From Providencia alcalifaciens (GTDB lineage: Bacteria > Pseudomonadota > Gammaproteobacteria > Enterobacterales > Enterobacteriaceae): DNA of 64,000 nucleotides. How positions within the stretch are numbered: the stretch's first letter is position 1; each line of letters starts with the position of its first letter. The DNA lies in contig NZ_OU659204.1 of NCBI RefSeq assembly GCF_915403165.1, positions 2,170,001 through 2,234,000 of the forward strand, in the 5' to 3' direction. Shown here piece by piece: positions 1-10,716 of the stretch. Below the pieces are notes generated by a model. The model was not told where the DNA came from. It did no database searches and saw nothing but the letters and a program-made list of their open reading frames with translations. Made by a program: the position numbers and the translations under genes.

Positions 1-156
1 GTTCCTTTTCCTGGCGGCGGCGGCGTTCTTAATAATGCTATCGATCGCGCATATAAACGCGCACGCAATGATTTTCGTAATAGAAAAATTGATGAAAAGA
101 ATGCTGAAATGCGGAAAAATGGCGTTAACCTCAAAAATCTAAATAAAAAGCTTTAA
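1..156 (+). CDS. C-terminal fragment of an unidentified protein
   Basis: An open frame enters from the left edge and ends at TAA 154-156, giving 51 residues. It starts with a Gly-rich run (PFPGGGG) followed by a strongly basic, Asn/Lys/Arg-rich tail. No family is recognised. The tail is convergent with guaA and shares the terminator hairpin at 248-280. The composition would fit the end of a secreted or toxin-like protein, but that is a guess; only the open frame and stop are seen. Confidence 0.4.
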   Translation, partial: VPFPGGGGVLNNAIDRAYKRARNDFRNRKIDEKNAEMRKNGVNLKNLNKKL

Positions 157-247
157 ATTATTGCTTATCTCATCATCAACATACCAAATCTTTCGGTTCA
201 TCATTAATCCTAAAAGTACCGAGCAATCTCAGTCATTCCCCAATAAA

Positions 248-280
248 CAAAAAGGCACCAGTAAATAACTGATGCCTTTA
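248..280 (-). terminator. Rho-independent terminator after guaA
   Basis: An interrupted inverted repeat (AAAGGCA-CAGT with ACTG-TGCCTTT around a short AT loop) lies just downstream of the guaA stop. Read on the minus strand the stem is followed by a T run, so it should end the guaBA transcript. It may also stop the convergent plus-strand gene. Confidence 0.75.
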
Positions 281-321
281 GTATTAATGATTTCTAAAAA
301 TCGCTATCGATTATCGCTAAA

Positions 322-1899
322 TCATTCCCACTCAATGGTCGCTGGTGGCTTGCCGCTAATGTCATAAACTACGCGGGAAATGCCATTCACTTCATTGATA
401 ATGCGATTAGACACGCGGCCTAAGAAGTCATATGGCAAGTGAGCCCAATGAGCAGTCATAAAGTCGATGGTTTCAACTGCACGCAGCGAAACCACCCAGT
501 CATACTTACGACCATCGCCCATTACACCAACAGAACGAACGGGTAAGAATACAGTGAATGCTTGGCTAACTTTATTGTACAGATCTGCTTTGTGCAGCTC
601 TTCGATAAAGATAGCATCTGCGCGGCGCAGCAAGTCACAATACTCTTTCTTCACTTCGCCCAGAACACGAACGCCTAAGCCTGGACCTGGGAATGGATGA
701 CGATACAGCATATCGTATGGTAGACCTAACTCCAGACCAATCTTACGCACTTCGTCTTTAAACAGCTCTTTCAGCGGTTCAACCAGACCCAGCTTCATAT
801 CTTCCGGCAATCCACCCACGTTATGGTGAGATTTGATTACGTGTGCTTTGCCCGTTGCTGATGCCGCAGACTCGATAATATCTGGATAAATAGTCCCTTG
901 TGCTAACCACTTAATTTTAGGTAGCTTAGAGGATTCTTCATCAAACACTTCGATAAATACGTGACCAATTTTCTTACGCTTAGCTTCTGGATCAGAAATG
1001 CCTGCCAGTGCGCTCATAAAGCGGTCTTGTGCTTTCGCGTGGATAATGTTCAGGTCAAATTTACCTTGGAACATTTCCATCACTTGGTCAGCTTCATTTA
1101 AACGCAATAAGCCGTTATCAACGAATACGCAAGTCAGGCGCTTACCAATCGCGCGGTTTAATAATAGCGCAGTGACAGAAGAATCCACGCCGCCAGACAG
1201 TGCTAACAGAACATGGTCATCACCGATTTGTTCTTTCAGGCGAGCAACGGTATCTTCGATAATCGCGGCTGACGTCCACAACGCTTCACATTGGCACAAA
1301 TCCAACACGAAACGTTTTAAAATATTTAAACCTTGATGAGTGTGAGTCACTTCTGGGTGGAACTGAACACCGTAGAAACGCTTCTCGACATCCGCCATAA
1401 TTGCATATGGGCAGCTTGGCGTGCTTGCAATCGTTTTGAAGCTAGATGGGATGGCGGTCACTTTGTCACCATGGCTCATCCAAACATCTAAAACTGGCTT
1501 ACCATCTTCGTTCAGTGCATCTTGGATACCGCGGAACAGGTCGCAATCTTCCAGAATTTCAACGTTAGCATACCCAAATTCACGTTCGCCAGACACTTCA
1601 ACAGCGCCACCTAATTGCATAGACATGGTTTGCATGCCGTAGCAGATACCTAAAACAGGCACCCCTGCATTAAATACATACTCTGGTGCTCGTGGGCTAT
1701 CAGTTTCTGTCGTACTTTCTGGACCACCAGACAAGATAATCCCGTTAGGATTAAACTCTCTGATTTGCTCTTCAGTCACATCCCACGCCCACAGTTCACA
1801 GTAGACGCCAATTTCACGGATACGACGTGCAATCAGCTGAGTATACTGAGAGCCGAAATCAAGAATAAGAATGCGATGCTTATGGATATTTGTAGTCAT
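322..1899 (-). CDS. guaA: GMP synthase (glutamine-hydrolysing)
   Basis: Converts XMP to GMP using ATP and glutamine-derived ammonia, the last step of guanine nucleotide synthesis in the cytoplasm. The 525 residues equal the E. coli enzyme. The N-terminal class I glutamine amidotransferase domain (about 1-205) has nucleophile Cys86 in GICYGMQ and the FHPEVTHT motif. The ATP-pyrophosphatase domain (about 210-400) has the PP-loop SGGVDSS, and the C-terminal dimerisation domain ends in TIEWE. The frame is open for 35 more codons upstream, but the ATG at 1899 matches the family start (MTTNIHKHR). It is the second gene of guaBA, 136 bases after guaB. Confidence 0.97.
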   Translation of the reverse strand: MTTNIHKHRILILDFGSQYTQLIARRIREIGVYCELWAWDVTEEQIREFNPNGIILSGGPESTTETDSPRAPEYVFNAGVPVLGICYGMQTMSMQLGGAVEVSGEREFGYANVEILEDCDLFRGIQDALNEDGKPVLDVWMSHGDKVTAIPSSFKTIASTPSCPYAIMADVEKRFYGVQFHPEVTHTHQGLNILKRFVLDLCQCEALWTSAAIIEDTVARLKEQIGDDHVLLALSGGVDSSVTALLLNRAIGKRLTCVFVDNGLLRLNEADQVMEMFQGKFDLNIIHAKAQDRFMSALAGISDPEAKRKKIGHVFIEVFDEESSKLPKIKWLAQGTIYPDIIESAASATGKAHVIKSHHNVGGLPEDMKLGLVEPLKELFKDEVRKIGLELGLPYDMLYRHPFPGPGLGVRVLGEVKKEYCDLLRRADAIFIEELHKADLYNKVSQAFTVFLPVRSVGVMGDGRKYDWVVSLRAVETIDFMTAHWAHLPYDFLGRVSNRIINEVNGISRVVYDISGKPPATIEWE

Positions 1900-1992
1900 T
1901 TGAGGAGAATTCCAGCAATTCAAGTCAAAATAAAAGGTGGTGACGCAATCAATATGTGCGCCACCCTGAAACTGTTCGATTACTGTTTTAAA

Positions 1993-2025
1993 GGATAATA
2001 GCACCCCGAAATGGCGTTATTATCC
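1993..2025. other. Inverted repeat in the guaB-guaA spacer
   Basis: GGATAATA and TATTATCC form a perfect 8-base stem with a 17-base loop between the guaB stop and the guaA start. There is no T run on the minus strand, so it is more likely an mRNA processing or stability hairpin than a terminator. Confidence 0.4.
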
Positions 2026-2035
2026 TAAACAATAA

Positions 2036-3502
2036 TTACTGCCCTAAGCGATAGTTAGGAGACTCTTTAGTGATAGTCACATCATGAACGTGGCTTTCTT
2101 GAATACCCGCACCACTGATGCGCACAAATTCAGCTTTGGTTCGCAGCATATCGATAGTACCGCAGCCTGTCAGACCCATACATGAGCGTAAGCCACCCAT
2201 TTGTTGGTGAATGATCTCTTTTAAGCGACCTTTATAAGCCACGCGACCTTCGATACCTTCAGGCACCAGTTTGTCTGCGGCGTTATCAGATTGGAAATAA
2301 CGGTCTGAAGAACCTTTAGACATTGCACCCAGAGAACCCATGCCGCGGTACGCTTTATAGGTACGACCTTGGAACAGGATAGTTTCACCCGGAGATTCTT
2401 CGGTACCTGCAAACATGGAACCAACCATCACACACGCAGCGCCAGCCGCGATAGCTTTAGAAATATCACCAGAGAAACGAATACCGCCATCTGCAATAAC
2501 AGGAATGCCAGTGCCTTCTAATGCGCCAGCCGCTTCAGCGATTGCTGTGATTTGGGGTACACCCACGCCAGTCACGATACGAGTCGTACAAATTGAACCA
2601 GGGCCGATACCCACTTTCACTGCGCTAACACCTGCATCTGCCAACGCTTTCGCGCCTTCAGCTGTTGCGACGTTACCACCGATGATTTGTAAATCAGGGT
2701 ATTTTTGACGAGTTTCACGAATACGTTGTAAAACCCCTTCAGAATGACCGTGTGAAGAGTCGATTAACAGAACGTCAACGCCCGCAGCAACCAGTGCATC
2801 GACACGCTCTTCATTTCCTGGGCCAGCGCCTACCGCTGCGCCCACACGCAGACGGCCTTGCTCGTCTTTACATGCGTTTGGTTTACGTTCTGCTTTTTGG
2901 AAATCTTTAACGGTGATCATGCCTAACAGATGGAAGTTATCATCAATAACTAAGGCTTTCTCAACACGATGCTCATGCATTTTTTGTAATACAACTTCGC
3001 GAGCTTCGCCTTCTTTCACGGTCACTAAACGCTCTTTTGGCGTCATCACCGCAGTTACTGGCTGGTCTAAATCCGTCACGAAACGTACGTCACGACCTGT
3101 AATGATACCCACTAAAGAATTATCTTTAGAAACCACAGGATAACCCGCGAAACCATTGCGTTCAGCCATTTCTTGCACTTCACGAATTGTAGTTTCAGGG
3201 GTAACAGTGACAGGATCAGTCACCACACCGCTTTCATGTTTTTTCACACGACGGACTTCTTCAGCTTGACGCTCAATGGACATGTTTTTATGGATAAATC
3301 CAATACCACCTTCTTGAGCCAGTGCGATAGCTAAAAAAGATTCGGTGACAGTATCCATCGCTGCAGAGAGCATAGGAATGTTCAGGCGGATTTTTGCGGT
3401 CAGTTGAGTGGACAGATCTGCCGTGTTTGGCAGTACAGTTGAGTGTGCAGGAACGAGTAAAACATCGTCGAAAGTTAGTGCTTCTTTTTTAATGCGTAAC
3501 AT
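2036..3502 (-). CDS. guaB: IMP dehydrogenase
   Basis: Oxidises IMP to XMP with NAD+, the rate-limiting step of guanine nucleotide synthesis. The 488 residues equal E. coli GuaB. A TIM-barrel catalytic domain is interrupted by two CBS domains (about 93-205). The catalytic Cys305 sits in [13 protein letters not shown] and the flap region contains the expected Arg-Tyr. The start at 3502 ([16 protein letters not shown]) matches the family; the longer open frame upstream is not conserved. It is the first gene of guaBA and is divergent from xseA, with about 170 bases between them. Confidence 0.97.
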   Translation of the reverse strand: MLRIKKEALTFDDVLLVPAHSTVLPNTADLSTQLTAKIRLNIPMLSAAMDTVTESFLAIALAQEGGIGFIHKNMSIERQAEEVRRVKKHESGVVTDPVTVTPETTIREVQEMAERNGFAGYPVVSKDNSLVGIITGRDVRFVTDLDQPVTAVMTPKERLVTVKEGEAREVVLQKMHEHRVEKALVIDDNFHLLGMITVKDFQKAERKPNACKDEQGRLRVGAAVGAGPGNEERVDALVAAGVDVLLIDSSHGHSEGVLQRIRETRQKYPDLQIIGGNVATAEGAKALADAGVSAVKVGIGPGSICTTRIVTGVGVPQITAIAEAAGALEGTGIPVIADGGIRFSGDISKAIAAGAACVMVGSMFAGTEESPGETILFQGRTYKAYRGMGSLGAMSKGSSDRYFQSDNAADKLVPEGIEGRVAYKGRLKEIIHQQMGGLRSCMGLTGCGTIDMLRTKAEFVRISGAGIQESHVHDVTITKESPNYRLGQ

Positions 3503-3671
3503 AGGCAATATCCACCAGGCAGCGTTATGAAAGGTATAAAATATTGCCGCGGAATTATACACACCGTAATCGGTTGCTTCCAGTACTTTTTTCAAAAAAA
3601 ACTTGATAAGTCCGTCGGCTACGTTAGTATCAGTCCATTAAGTCATTGTTTTAAAATTTGATCTGGCTCAC

Positions 3672-5039
3672 ATGTCGACTCAACAAAATAGCGCAATTTA
3701 CTCAGTCAGCAAGCTCAACCAAACGGTAAGAGAACTTCTTGATACCCAAATGGGACGAATTTGGTTAACTGCCGAAATTTCCAATTTTTCGCAACCAAGT
3801 TCGGGACATTGGTACCTGACACTCAAAGATGACCGTGCCCAAGTTCGCGCGGCAATGTTTCGCGGGCAAAATACTCGCGTCACCTTTCGTCCCCAGAATG
3901 GCCAACAAGTTTTAGTTCGAGCTACAGTCACGCTGTATGAGCCTAGGGGCGATTATCAGCTAATCATTGAGAGTATGCAGCCTACCGGTGAAGGATTGCT
4001 ACAGCAGCGTTTTGAGCAGCTTAAACAAGCATTGAATACCCAAGGGCTATTTGATGTCATTCATAAACAAGCTTTACCCTCTCCGGCTAAATGTGTTGGT
4101 GTAATAACCTCAGCAACAGGCGCAGCTCTGCATGATATTTTAAATATCTTACATCGACGTGACCCGTCACTCCCTGTGATTATTTACCCTACTGCCGTTC
4201 AGGGTGAATTAGCCCCTGCACAAATCGCTCGTGCCATTGAACTCGCTAATTTACGCAATGAATGCGACGTGCTCATTGTGGGGCGTGGAGGCGGTTCACT
4301 GGAAGATTTATGGGCATTTAACGAAGAGATCGTGGCTCGCGCTATTTTTGCTAGCCGATTACCAATCATTAGCGCCGTTGGGCATGAAACAGACGTAACC
4401 ATCGCCGATTATGTTGCCGACGTACGCGCACCTACGCCATCCGCAGCAGCAGAACTGGTCAGTCGCAATCAAACTGAGATGCTGCGCCAATTGAAATCAG
4501 GACAACAGCATCTAGAGATGGCGATGGATTATTATTTGGCGGCGCAGCAGCAACGTTTTGCACGTCTGCAGCATCGTTTACAGCAGCAACACCCGCAATT
4601 ACGCCTTGCTCGGCAACAAAATCAGCTTTCAGCCTTACGCCAAAAACTGACCAATGCGATCAACCGCCAGCTACAATCGGCCACCTTTACATTCGATAAA
4701 AACCAACGCCGTTTGATGCAAAATGACCTGCGTCCTCAATTGCAACGCCAACAGCGTCAATTGCAGCAAACTCAGTATCATTTACAAAATATGCTGACCC
4801 AGTTGGTGAATAACTATCGCCAGCGTTTTGCCGTGGCCTGCTCGAAAATGGAGGCGGTCAGCCCTCTTGCGACCCTCGCCCGAGGTTTCAGTATCAGTGA
4901 GACCGCTGAAGGTGCTGTATTGAAAAAGACCAGCCAAGTGAAATTAGGTCAACAGCTCAAAACTCGCTTAAATGATGGTTGGGTTGAAAGCCAAGTTACC
5001 AGCATTCAGAAGGTTCGAGCGAAAAAATCATCCAAATAG
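3672..5039 (+). CDS. xseA: Exodeoxyribonuclease VII large subunit
   Basis: Catalytic subunit of the single-strand-specific exonuclease VII, which acts with multiple copies of XseB in repair and recombination. The 455 residues compare with 456 in E. coli. An N-terminal OB-fold (about 1-105) is followed by the catalytic domain with the [11 protein letters not shown] motif, and then a long Gln-rich coiled coil (about 270-400), typical of the family. The last codons overlap the convergent aes gene by 12 bases, with the TAG stop at 5037-5039. Confidence 0.95.
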   Translation: MSTQQNSAIYSVSKLNQTVRELLDTQMGRIWLTAEISNFSQPSSGHWYLTLKDDRAQVRAAMFRGQNTRVTFRPQNGQQVLVRATVTLYEPRGDYQLIIESMQPTGEGLLQQRFEQLKQALNTQGLFDVIHKQALPSPAKCVGVITSATGAALHDILNILHRRDPSLPVIIYPTAVQGELAPAQIARAIELANLRNECDVLIVGRGGGSLEDLWAFNEEIVARAIFASRLPIISAVGHETDVTIADYVADVRAPTPSAAAELVSRNQTEMLRQLKSGQQHLEMAMDYYLAAQQQRFARLQHRLQQQHPQLRLARQQNQLSALRQKLTNAINRQLQSATFTFDKNQRRLMQNDLRPQLQRQQRQLQQTQYHLQNMLTQLVNNYRQRFAVACSKMEAVSPLATLARGFSISETAEGAVLKKTSQVKLGQQLKTRLNDGWVESQVTSIQKVRAKKSSK

Positions 5040-5996
5040 TCGTTTTTTAAAATATTCTGCGCCATCTCGAATGGCGTTATCCGCCGTTGGCATAATACGC
5101 GAATAATGTAAAAAGGCATGCAGCGTTCCTAGATACACTTTATATTCGCAAGGTATTTTATGTGATTGAAACGTTTGAAATAATGTCACGCTATCATCAA
5201 TTAGCGGGTCATATTCCGCACTCGCAATAAAACAAGGCGGAACATCTCGCGTAAGGTCATTATTAAACAAGCAATAGTACGGCTCTTCACGGCTTCCTTG
5301 TTCGCCTAAATAAGCGTTGTCGTACTCTTGGAGCTCCTCTCGTCTTAACCCATCCCATTCACCACCATATAAACGGCGGCTACCGGAGTCTTGTAAACCA
5401 TATAATCCATACCACAGTAAAACTGCACTGATATCACCACAGTAAATTTGTTTATCTCGTAACCATAATACGATAGCAAGGGACAACATCGCCCCAGCAG
5501 AATCCCCAGCGAACCCAATATGGTGCATATTCAGCGCATATTTTTCAGCGTGCTGGAAATAAAACTGACATACCCCAACAGCTTCTTCAATCGCTTGAGG
5601 ATAACGAGCATCAGGGGAAAGCGAGTAATCAATGCCGATGACCGTACAACCAGAATACAACGCTAATAAACGCATAATTCGGTCATGGGTATCGAGGTTA
5701 CCGAGGATAAAGCCTCCACCGTGCAGATAAAACAGTGTGGCAGGTGTATGTTCTATAGGATGATAAATTCTAGTGACAACGTCACCTTTGGCGGTTTTAA
5801 CCGTCATATTTTCAACACGAAAGAGTTCCGGTGCGTTGGCGTTCCAATAACGGCGATCTTCATTATAAGCAAGGCGCATCGCTTCATAACTTCCATCGGT
5901 TGGCTCAGCTGGTGTCTGTTGTGCATAATATTGAATAACTTTTTGCATCTCTGGCGAAATTAAATCAAGCACATTGATTTTATTGGTGGTTTTCAT
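5028..5996 (-). CDS. aes: Acetyl esterase Aes (HSL family alpha/beta hydrolase)
   Basis: Hydrolyses short-chain acyl esters; in E. coli Aes also binds and inhibits MalT. The 322-residue product carries the oxyanion-hole motif HGGG (92-95), the nucleophile Ser166 in GDSAGA, and a C-terminal DP...GTLHAF segment with the likely catalytic Asp and His. The text from [15 protein letters not shown] onward is close to E. coli Aes. The start at 5996 has a GGAG ribosome site 10 bases upstream and gives the same N-terminus pattern ([10 protein letters not shown]) as E. coli; two upstream starts in frame are less likely. Its 3' end overlaps xseA. Confidence 0.9.
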   Translation of the reverse strand: MKTTNKINVLDLISPEMQKVIQYYAQQTPAEPTDGSYEAMRLAYNEDRRYWNANAPELFRVENMTVKTAKGDVVTRIYHPIEHTPATLFYLHGGGFILGNLDTHDRIMRLLALYSGCTVIGIDYSLSPDARYPQAIEEAVGVCQFYFQHAEKYALNMHHIGFAGDSAGAMLSLAIVLWLRDKQIYCGDISAVLLWYGLYGLQDSGSRRLYGGEWDGLRREELQEYDNAYLGEQGSREEPYYCLFNNDLTRDVPPCFIASAEYDPLIDDSVTLFQTFQSHKIPCEYKVYLGTLHAFLHYSRIMPTADNAIRDGAEYFKKRLFG

Positions 5997-6156
5997 TGCA
6001 ATCTCCATACTTTTATTCGTTGATTGTAATGAATCCAAAGGGATAAACTGAGAGTAGAGTATCCAATATTGAAAAGCGTTTAGATAATAAGCCTATCAAT
6101 CTTCCTTAGTGAGTAAGACTAAAAATACTAAACGCTTTCCGTTAACTATCTCTTGA

Positions 6157-8418
6157 TTAGAAGCGCACCTGACCGCCAATCATATAACTGCGCCCTCTTC
6201 CCGTTTCATTATTTCTACCGCGTTCTTCCATCACTGCACCCGAATTCGCACGGTTTAGCGCGTCCGTGTAGTTTTCATTCGTGAGGTTATTAATCGCCAT
6301 CATGAGTTTGAAGTGTTTATTGATTTCATAGTCTGCATACAGGTCAACAATCGTTGGCTGTTTCTCATACTTTTCTGTCATCGCATCCCCGTTCATGTCA
6401 CCGTCAGGAACTGGGCTGATACGTTTAGATGGCCCCGTCCATGTAATGGCTGAGCCGAGGGTCAGTTTTTCATCAAACAGGCGAACCCCCGAATCTAAAG
6501 TAACGTAATATTCAGGTAATTGGGTAAAATCTCCTGCACTAAATACCGAGGTACTGTTAATTGACACTGGTTGTTTGCCAGACTCTTGGGTGTAAGAAAC
6601 CATGGAATAAAATACCCCAGCATCGTAGTTCGCTTGTAACTCATAACCGCGCAAATTAACATCTCGTGGGTCGTTCACATAGATATCCGCACGCTGATAA
6701 AAATGAGGATTTTCTTTATCCCAAACATCGTCATTAATTAAGCACCAATCAAATTCATCCTGTGGATTTGAGCGACACAAATTGAAGGCTTTGCTCGTAA
6801 TGTAGTCTTTAATCTGTGTATGGAACCACAAAGCTTTTAGGTTAAATTGGTCTCCTTCCACCACTAAATCCGGTTTGAAGCTATTAAACCCAATTTGCCA
6901 AGTTTTTGATTTTTCCCCTTTAAGGAACGGATTCATACTCTGACCGCCATTTGATGAGAAAAAGGCTTCTTGGGCGTTAGGGGCACGCATCGAATGCGCG
7001 TAACTCACAAATGGCTGAAATTCAGGGATAACTTGAGCAGAGATTAATATTCCCGGGTTAATACCACTTTCTCGTAGATTTAATGTACTGGCTTCTTGAG
7101 GGAAGCACTTTTCCGTCTCATCACAAGATGGTTTATAGCCCTGTACACGATAATTCAGATAGTTGAGGTCAAACGTTGCGGTGTAAATATCATAGCTCGC
7201 TTCAAACTGGGTATACAGGCTGGCAATATCTTGTGTGCCGCTCGGTGAAAATGGGTTATTGATAATAGTATTTGGATCTTCCACTGGCTGCGTGATTTTT
7301 TGGTATTTGGTCTTCATTAATTTCGAACCAACCTGCCACTTAAAATCAGTGTCACCATAAGAAAAATGGCTGGTATTGGAAATATTAATACTGTCAGATT
7401 TGTTCTCTGACTCAGCATCTTTTAATGCCCCGCCAATTGGCTCACCTTGGAATTTTTGGGTATTAAATCCATGGCTCGCTAACACTTCCACATCAATCAA
7501 TTCATTGATTGGCGTGTATTTATATTTAAGGTAATAATCTTCGCTATTAATCTTACGGCTGGTTAATTTATTTTGTAAAAATCGACCACTGAATTCGACT
7601 TCATGGCTATCATTCGGTTTATATTTTAATTTAGTTAATTGAGACTGTGGTTTTTGTTTGAATGTCGGGTCCGTTGCGAATTCATCCGTATCAAAGCCAT
7701 CGCCATTTTTATAACTGCCCGGGATATTGTGCCCACTCACCGCAATTAAGCCGCCAAAATAACCATCGCCGTCATTTAATAACGTTTTTCCCGCCACAGA
7801 AACCATGCCGTTATAACCAAGTCCATTATCTCCCCAGCTCCCTTTGCTACGGACTCCCCACAAATTATCTTTAAAAATCACATCATCGATAGATAAGGTA
7901 CGAAAGTTTGCGCTTCCCGCTAAGGCGTTAACACTGTTGCTACCATTCAATTGCCCCTTTTCTACTTCAACCGCCACAATAAAGTTAGGATCAATAAGTG
8001 AACCAAAGTCATTACTCGGCTGCATACCGTGAGTAAATTTACTCGGCGATATTCCGTAATAGCTTTGAGTGACACCATCCACCATCATGTTTACGCGTCC
8101 AAAGCCACTCAGCCCGCGAATATTCACGTTGATGGTTCCTTGGCTCGCATCCATTTGGGTATAGGTTCCAGGCATCGAGCGGATAATCTTATCCATGGAT
8201 TGTAATTTATTCTCGGTGCCGACCGCGCTATAAGCCCCCGGTTTTTCCAATGCTTTGACCAACGGCGTTTGTTTTTGCGCACCCGACACTTTTAATTGGC
8301 TAAAATTAACCACATCATCTTTCTGCTTATTTGTCTGCTGTGTGTTTTCAGACAAAGCGAAGCCGTGGAAGCCAGCGGAAATAGTCCCAGCTACCATGAT
8401 TATTATTTTATTATTCAT
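6157..8418 (-). CDS. TonB-dependent outer-membrane receptor, HasR-like (haem/haemoprotein)
   Basis: The 753-residue protein has an N-terminal signal peptide ending near ALSEN (about residue 23), a plug domain (about 45-180) with NIRGLSGFGRVN and VDGVTQSYYG, and a 22-stranded barrel ending in Phe. Segments such as SMRAPNAQEAFF, SMNPFLKGE and TLDSGVRLFDEKLTLG resemble Serratia HasR. His130 in the motif THG lies where HasR has a plug haem ligand, and NPHFYQ (about residue 585) may supply the loop His; both placements are inference. It lacks the N-terminal signalling domain of HasR, and no hasA gene is nearby. The start at 8418 is preceded by AGGA. It is last in the block downstream of the oligopeptidase. 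Haem is the best guess for its ligand; other iron ligands are possible. Confidence 0.85.
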   Translation of the reverse strand: MNNKIIIMVAGTISAGFHGFALSENTQQTNKQKDDVVNFSQLKVSGAQKQTPLVKALEKPGAYSAVGTENKLQSMDKIIRSMPGTYTQMDASQGTINVNIRGLSGFGRVNMMVDGVTQSYYGISPSKFTHGMQPSNDFGSLIDPNFIVAVEVEKGQLNGSNSVNALAGSANFRTLSIDDVIFKDNLWGVRSKGSWGDNGLGYNGMVSVAGKTLLNDGDGYFGGLIAVSGHNIPGSYKNGDGFDTDEFATDPTFKQKPQSQLTKLKYKPNDSHEVEFSGRFLQNKLTSRKINSEDYYLKYKYTPINELIDVEVLASHGFNTQKFQGEPIGGALKDAESENKSDSINISNTSHFSYGDTDFKWQVGSKLMKTKYQKITQPVEDPNTIINNPFSPSGTQDIASLYTQFEASYDIYTATFDLNYLNYRVQGYKPSCDETEKCFPQEASTLNLRESGINPGILISAQVIPEFQPFVSYAHSMRAPNAQEAFFSSNGGQSMNPFLKGEKSKTWQIGFNSFKPDLVVEGDQFNLKALWFHTQIKDYITSKAFNLCRSNPQDEFDWCLINDDVWDKENPHFYQRADIYVNDPRDVNLRGYELQANYDAGVFYSMVSYTQESGKQPVSINSTSVFSAGDFTQLPEYYVTLDSGVRLFDEKLTLGSAITWTGPSKRISPVPDGDMNGDAMTEKYEKQPTIVDLYADYEINKHFKLMMAINNLTNENYTDALNRANSGAVMEERGRNNETGRGRSYMIGGQVRF

Positions 8419-8495
8419 TAAACCATTCCTGTAAACGTACTGATAAAACAGCCGCTCACATTGCAAACGCAGAATAAAAATAATGTCTGCGAATA

Positions 8496-8533
8496 GGATC
8501 AGCTGCCGTGTTAATAAACCGTACAGCTGATCC
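8496..8533. other. Strong hairpin between the oligopeptidase and receptor genes
   Basis: A perfect 10-base inverted repeat (GGATCAGCTG / CAGCTGATCC) with an 18-base loop sits in the 153-base spacer. No T run follows on the minus strand. A weaker AGCC/GGCT hairpin with a T-rich loop lies at 8537-8558. The pair could segment the mRNA so that the receptor is expressed at a different level from upstream genes. Confidence 0.5.
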
Positions 8534-8571
8534 TTAATAGCCTTATTTTTGGCTAATTATTATGGGTAACA

Positions 8572-10704
8572 CTATTTAAAATTTGGGAAATATTTCGCTT
8601 TATTTTCTAACATCAGAATAAAGCTATATTCTCTCGCAATATCATCTAAGGCATTAAAACGGCCGGATTTTCCACCGTGTCCGGCATTCATATTGGTTTC
8701 TAATAACAATAAAGAATTGCCTTGTTTCAGATCACGCAGTTTTGCCACCCATTTTGCAGGCTCCCAGTATTGTACTTGGGAATCATGCAGCCCAGTGGTG
8801 ACCAAAATATGTGGATAATGTTGAGATTTGATATTGTCATACGGGCTATAGGCTTTAATTCGCCAGTAATCTTCCTCATTCTCTGGATTGCCCCACTCGT
8901 CATATTCCCCCGTAGTCAGTGGAATTGATGGGTCAAGCATGGTCGTCACCACATCAACAAACGGCACCGCAGAGACCACGCCTTCATACAGATCAGGTGC
9001 CATATTGACGACAGCCCCCATCAGTAAGCCACCAGCACTACCGCCCATGGCATAGACATGGCCTTTTTCCCCATAGCCTTGTGCTAATAACGCGTTAGTC
9101 ACATCAATGAAGTCCGTAAAGGTGTTCATTTTATGGACTGTTTTGCCCTGAATATACCAATTTTTACCCAGATCCCCACCGCCACGAATATGGGCAATGG
9201 CATACACAAATCCACGATCAAGCAGAGATAAGCGAGAAGAACTAAATGACGGGTCGATACCATATCCATATGCACCGTAACCGTAAACCAGAAGTGGATT
9301 TTTACCTTGTTTGAAACTATCTTTGCGATAAACCAATGAAACCGGCACTTTCATCCCATCTTGGGCAGTGATCCAAATACGTTCGCTTTGATAATTCGCT
9401 TTATTGAAATCCTTCACTTCCTCTTGTTTTAATAGCTGTTTCTCTTGGGTCAGCATATTAATTTCATACACCGAGGATGGTGTTGTCATGGAGGAGTAGC
9501 CGTAGCGTAATTTATCGGTATCTGGCTCTGGGTTATTGCCAATCCACGCCATATAAGCTGGGTCATCAAAGCGCACAGAATGTTCTTTGTGAGTTAACCA
9601 ACTAATTTGACGAATATTCACTAAGCCGTTTTGACGCTCTTCAATCACCAACCAGTTATTAAATAATGCAAAATCTTCAAGGTCGACATCATCACGAGGT
9701 GCGATAAAACTCACCCATGGTGCCGTTGCATTATCCGCAATATACAATCCAAATAATGGATGCTGATGATTAGAACGAATATAGAATTTGCCGTTAAAAT
9801 GATCAGGGTAATATTCCACACCCGTTTTGCGCGGTTGTAGCACTATCGCATCACGTTCAGGTTGGTTAGCATCCAAAAGACGATACTCTGACGTTTCGGT
9901 ACTGGTGATCCCAATCAGAATATAATCTTTGGAGGTGGATTTCGCTAAACTGACATAGTAAGTATCATCTTTCTCTTCATACACCAATTTATCGGCGGAT
10001 TGTGCTGTTCCATATTGGTGCTTAACCACTTGATAAGGCAGCAGGGTTTGTTTGTCTTTATTAACATAAAATAGTGTGCGGTTGTCATTTGCCCACACAA
10101 TATTGCCTGAAGTGTTTGTCAGGATATTTTCTTGCCACTTAGCCTCATCAACCTTACGGAACGAAACCGCATAATCATTACGACCTTGACGGTCTTCAGC
10201 AATCGCGATCGTGGTGTTATCTGGGGAAATGGCTAGCGCCCCCATCCGGTAATATTCAGTCCCTTCCGCACGTTGGTTACCATCAACTAACACTGTCCAT
10301 TCGCCATCACTATTAATTGGGCGTCTTTCATAAATGGAATAGTTTTTACCGGCGACAACGCGAGAACGGTATGTATAGCCATTGTAATTGTATGGCACCG
10401 ATTCATCATCTTGCTTTACGCGAGATAATAATTCGTCGTAAATTTCCTGTTTTAATGGCTCGCCCAATTCAAGCTGCTGCGTGGCATACGTATTTTCTTG
10501 ATTCAGATATTCAAGAATTTCCGGTGCTTCACGGTTATCGTCTCTTAACCAATAATAGTTATCAACGCGCTGATCCCCGTGGATAGTCATGGTATGGGGC
10601 TGTTTTTTCGCTATTGGTGCTAGCATTTTGTCCTCCGCAGCACTGCTGGCTGCATATAACCCAAGTAGTGTGATCACACAATAAGTAGTGATTCTATTAC
10701 GCAT
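8572..10704 (-). CDS. S9A serine peptidase (oligopeptidase B / protease II type) with signal peptide
   Basis: The 710 residues begin with a basic start, a hydrophobic stretch and a cleavage site near SSAAED, so the enzyme is predicted to be exported. The N-terminal part is the seven-bladed propeller of the family. The C-terminal alpha/beta hydrolase has Ser556 in GGSAGG, Asp641 in GLHDSQV and His676 in NAGHGGKSGR. Enzymes of this type cleave short peptides, usually after basic residues; E. coli PtrB is cytoplasmic and has no signal peptide. It lies 12 bases after the TonB-like gene and 153 bases before the HasR-like receptor, suggesting a role in handling an imported peptide or haemoprotein, which is inference. 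Confidence 0.88.
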   Translation of the reverse strand: MRNRITTYCVITLLGLYAASSAAEDKMLAPIAKKQPHTMTIHGDQRVDNYYWLRDDNREAPEILEYLNQENTYATQQLELGEPLKQEIYDELLSRVKQDDESVPYNYNGYTYRSRVVAGKNYSIYERRPINSDGEWTVLVDGNQRAEGTEYYRMGALAISPDNTTIAIAEDRQGRNDYAVSFRKVDEAKWQENILTNTSGNIVWANDNRTLFYVNKDKQTLLPYQVVKHQYGTAQSADKLVYEEKDDTYYVSLAKSTSKDYILIGITSTETSEYRLLDANQPERDAIVLQPRKTGVEYYPDHFNGKFYIRSNHQHPLFGLYIADNATAPWVSFIAPRDDVDLEDFALFNNWLVIEERQNGLVNIRQISWLTHKEHSVRFDDPAYMAWIGNNPEPDTDKLRYGYSSMTTPSSVYEINMLTQEKQLLKQEEVKDFNKANYQSERIWITAQDGMKVPVSLVYRKDSFKQGKNPLLVYGYGAYGYGIDPSFSSSRLSLLDRGFVYAIAHIRGGGDLGKNWYIQGKTVHKMNTFTDFIDVTNALLAQGYGEKGHVYAMGGSAGGLLMGAVVNMAPDLYEGVVSAVPFVDVVTTMLDPSIPLTTGEYDEWGNPENEEDYWRIKAYSPYDNIKSQHYPHILVTTGLHDSQVQYWEPAKWVAKLRDLKQGNSLLLLETNMNAGHGGKSGRFNALDDIAREYSFILMLENKAKYFPNFK

Positions 10705-10716
10705 AGTGAGTCCAAT

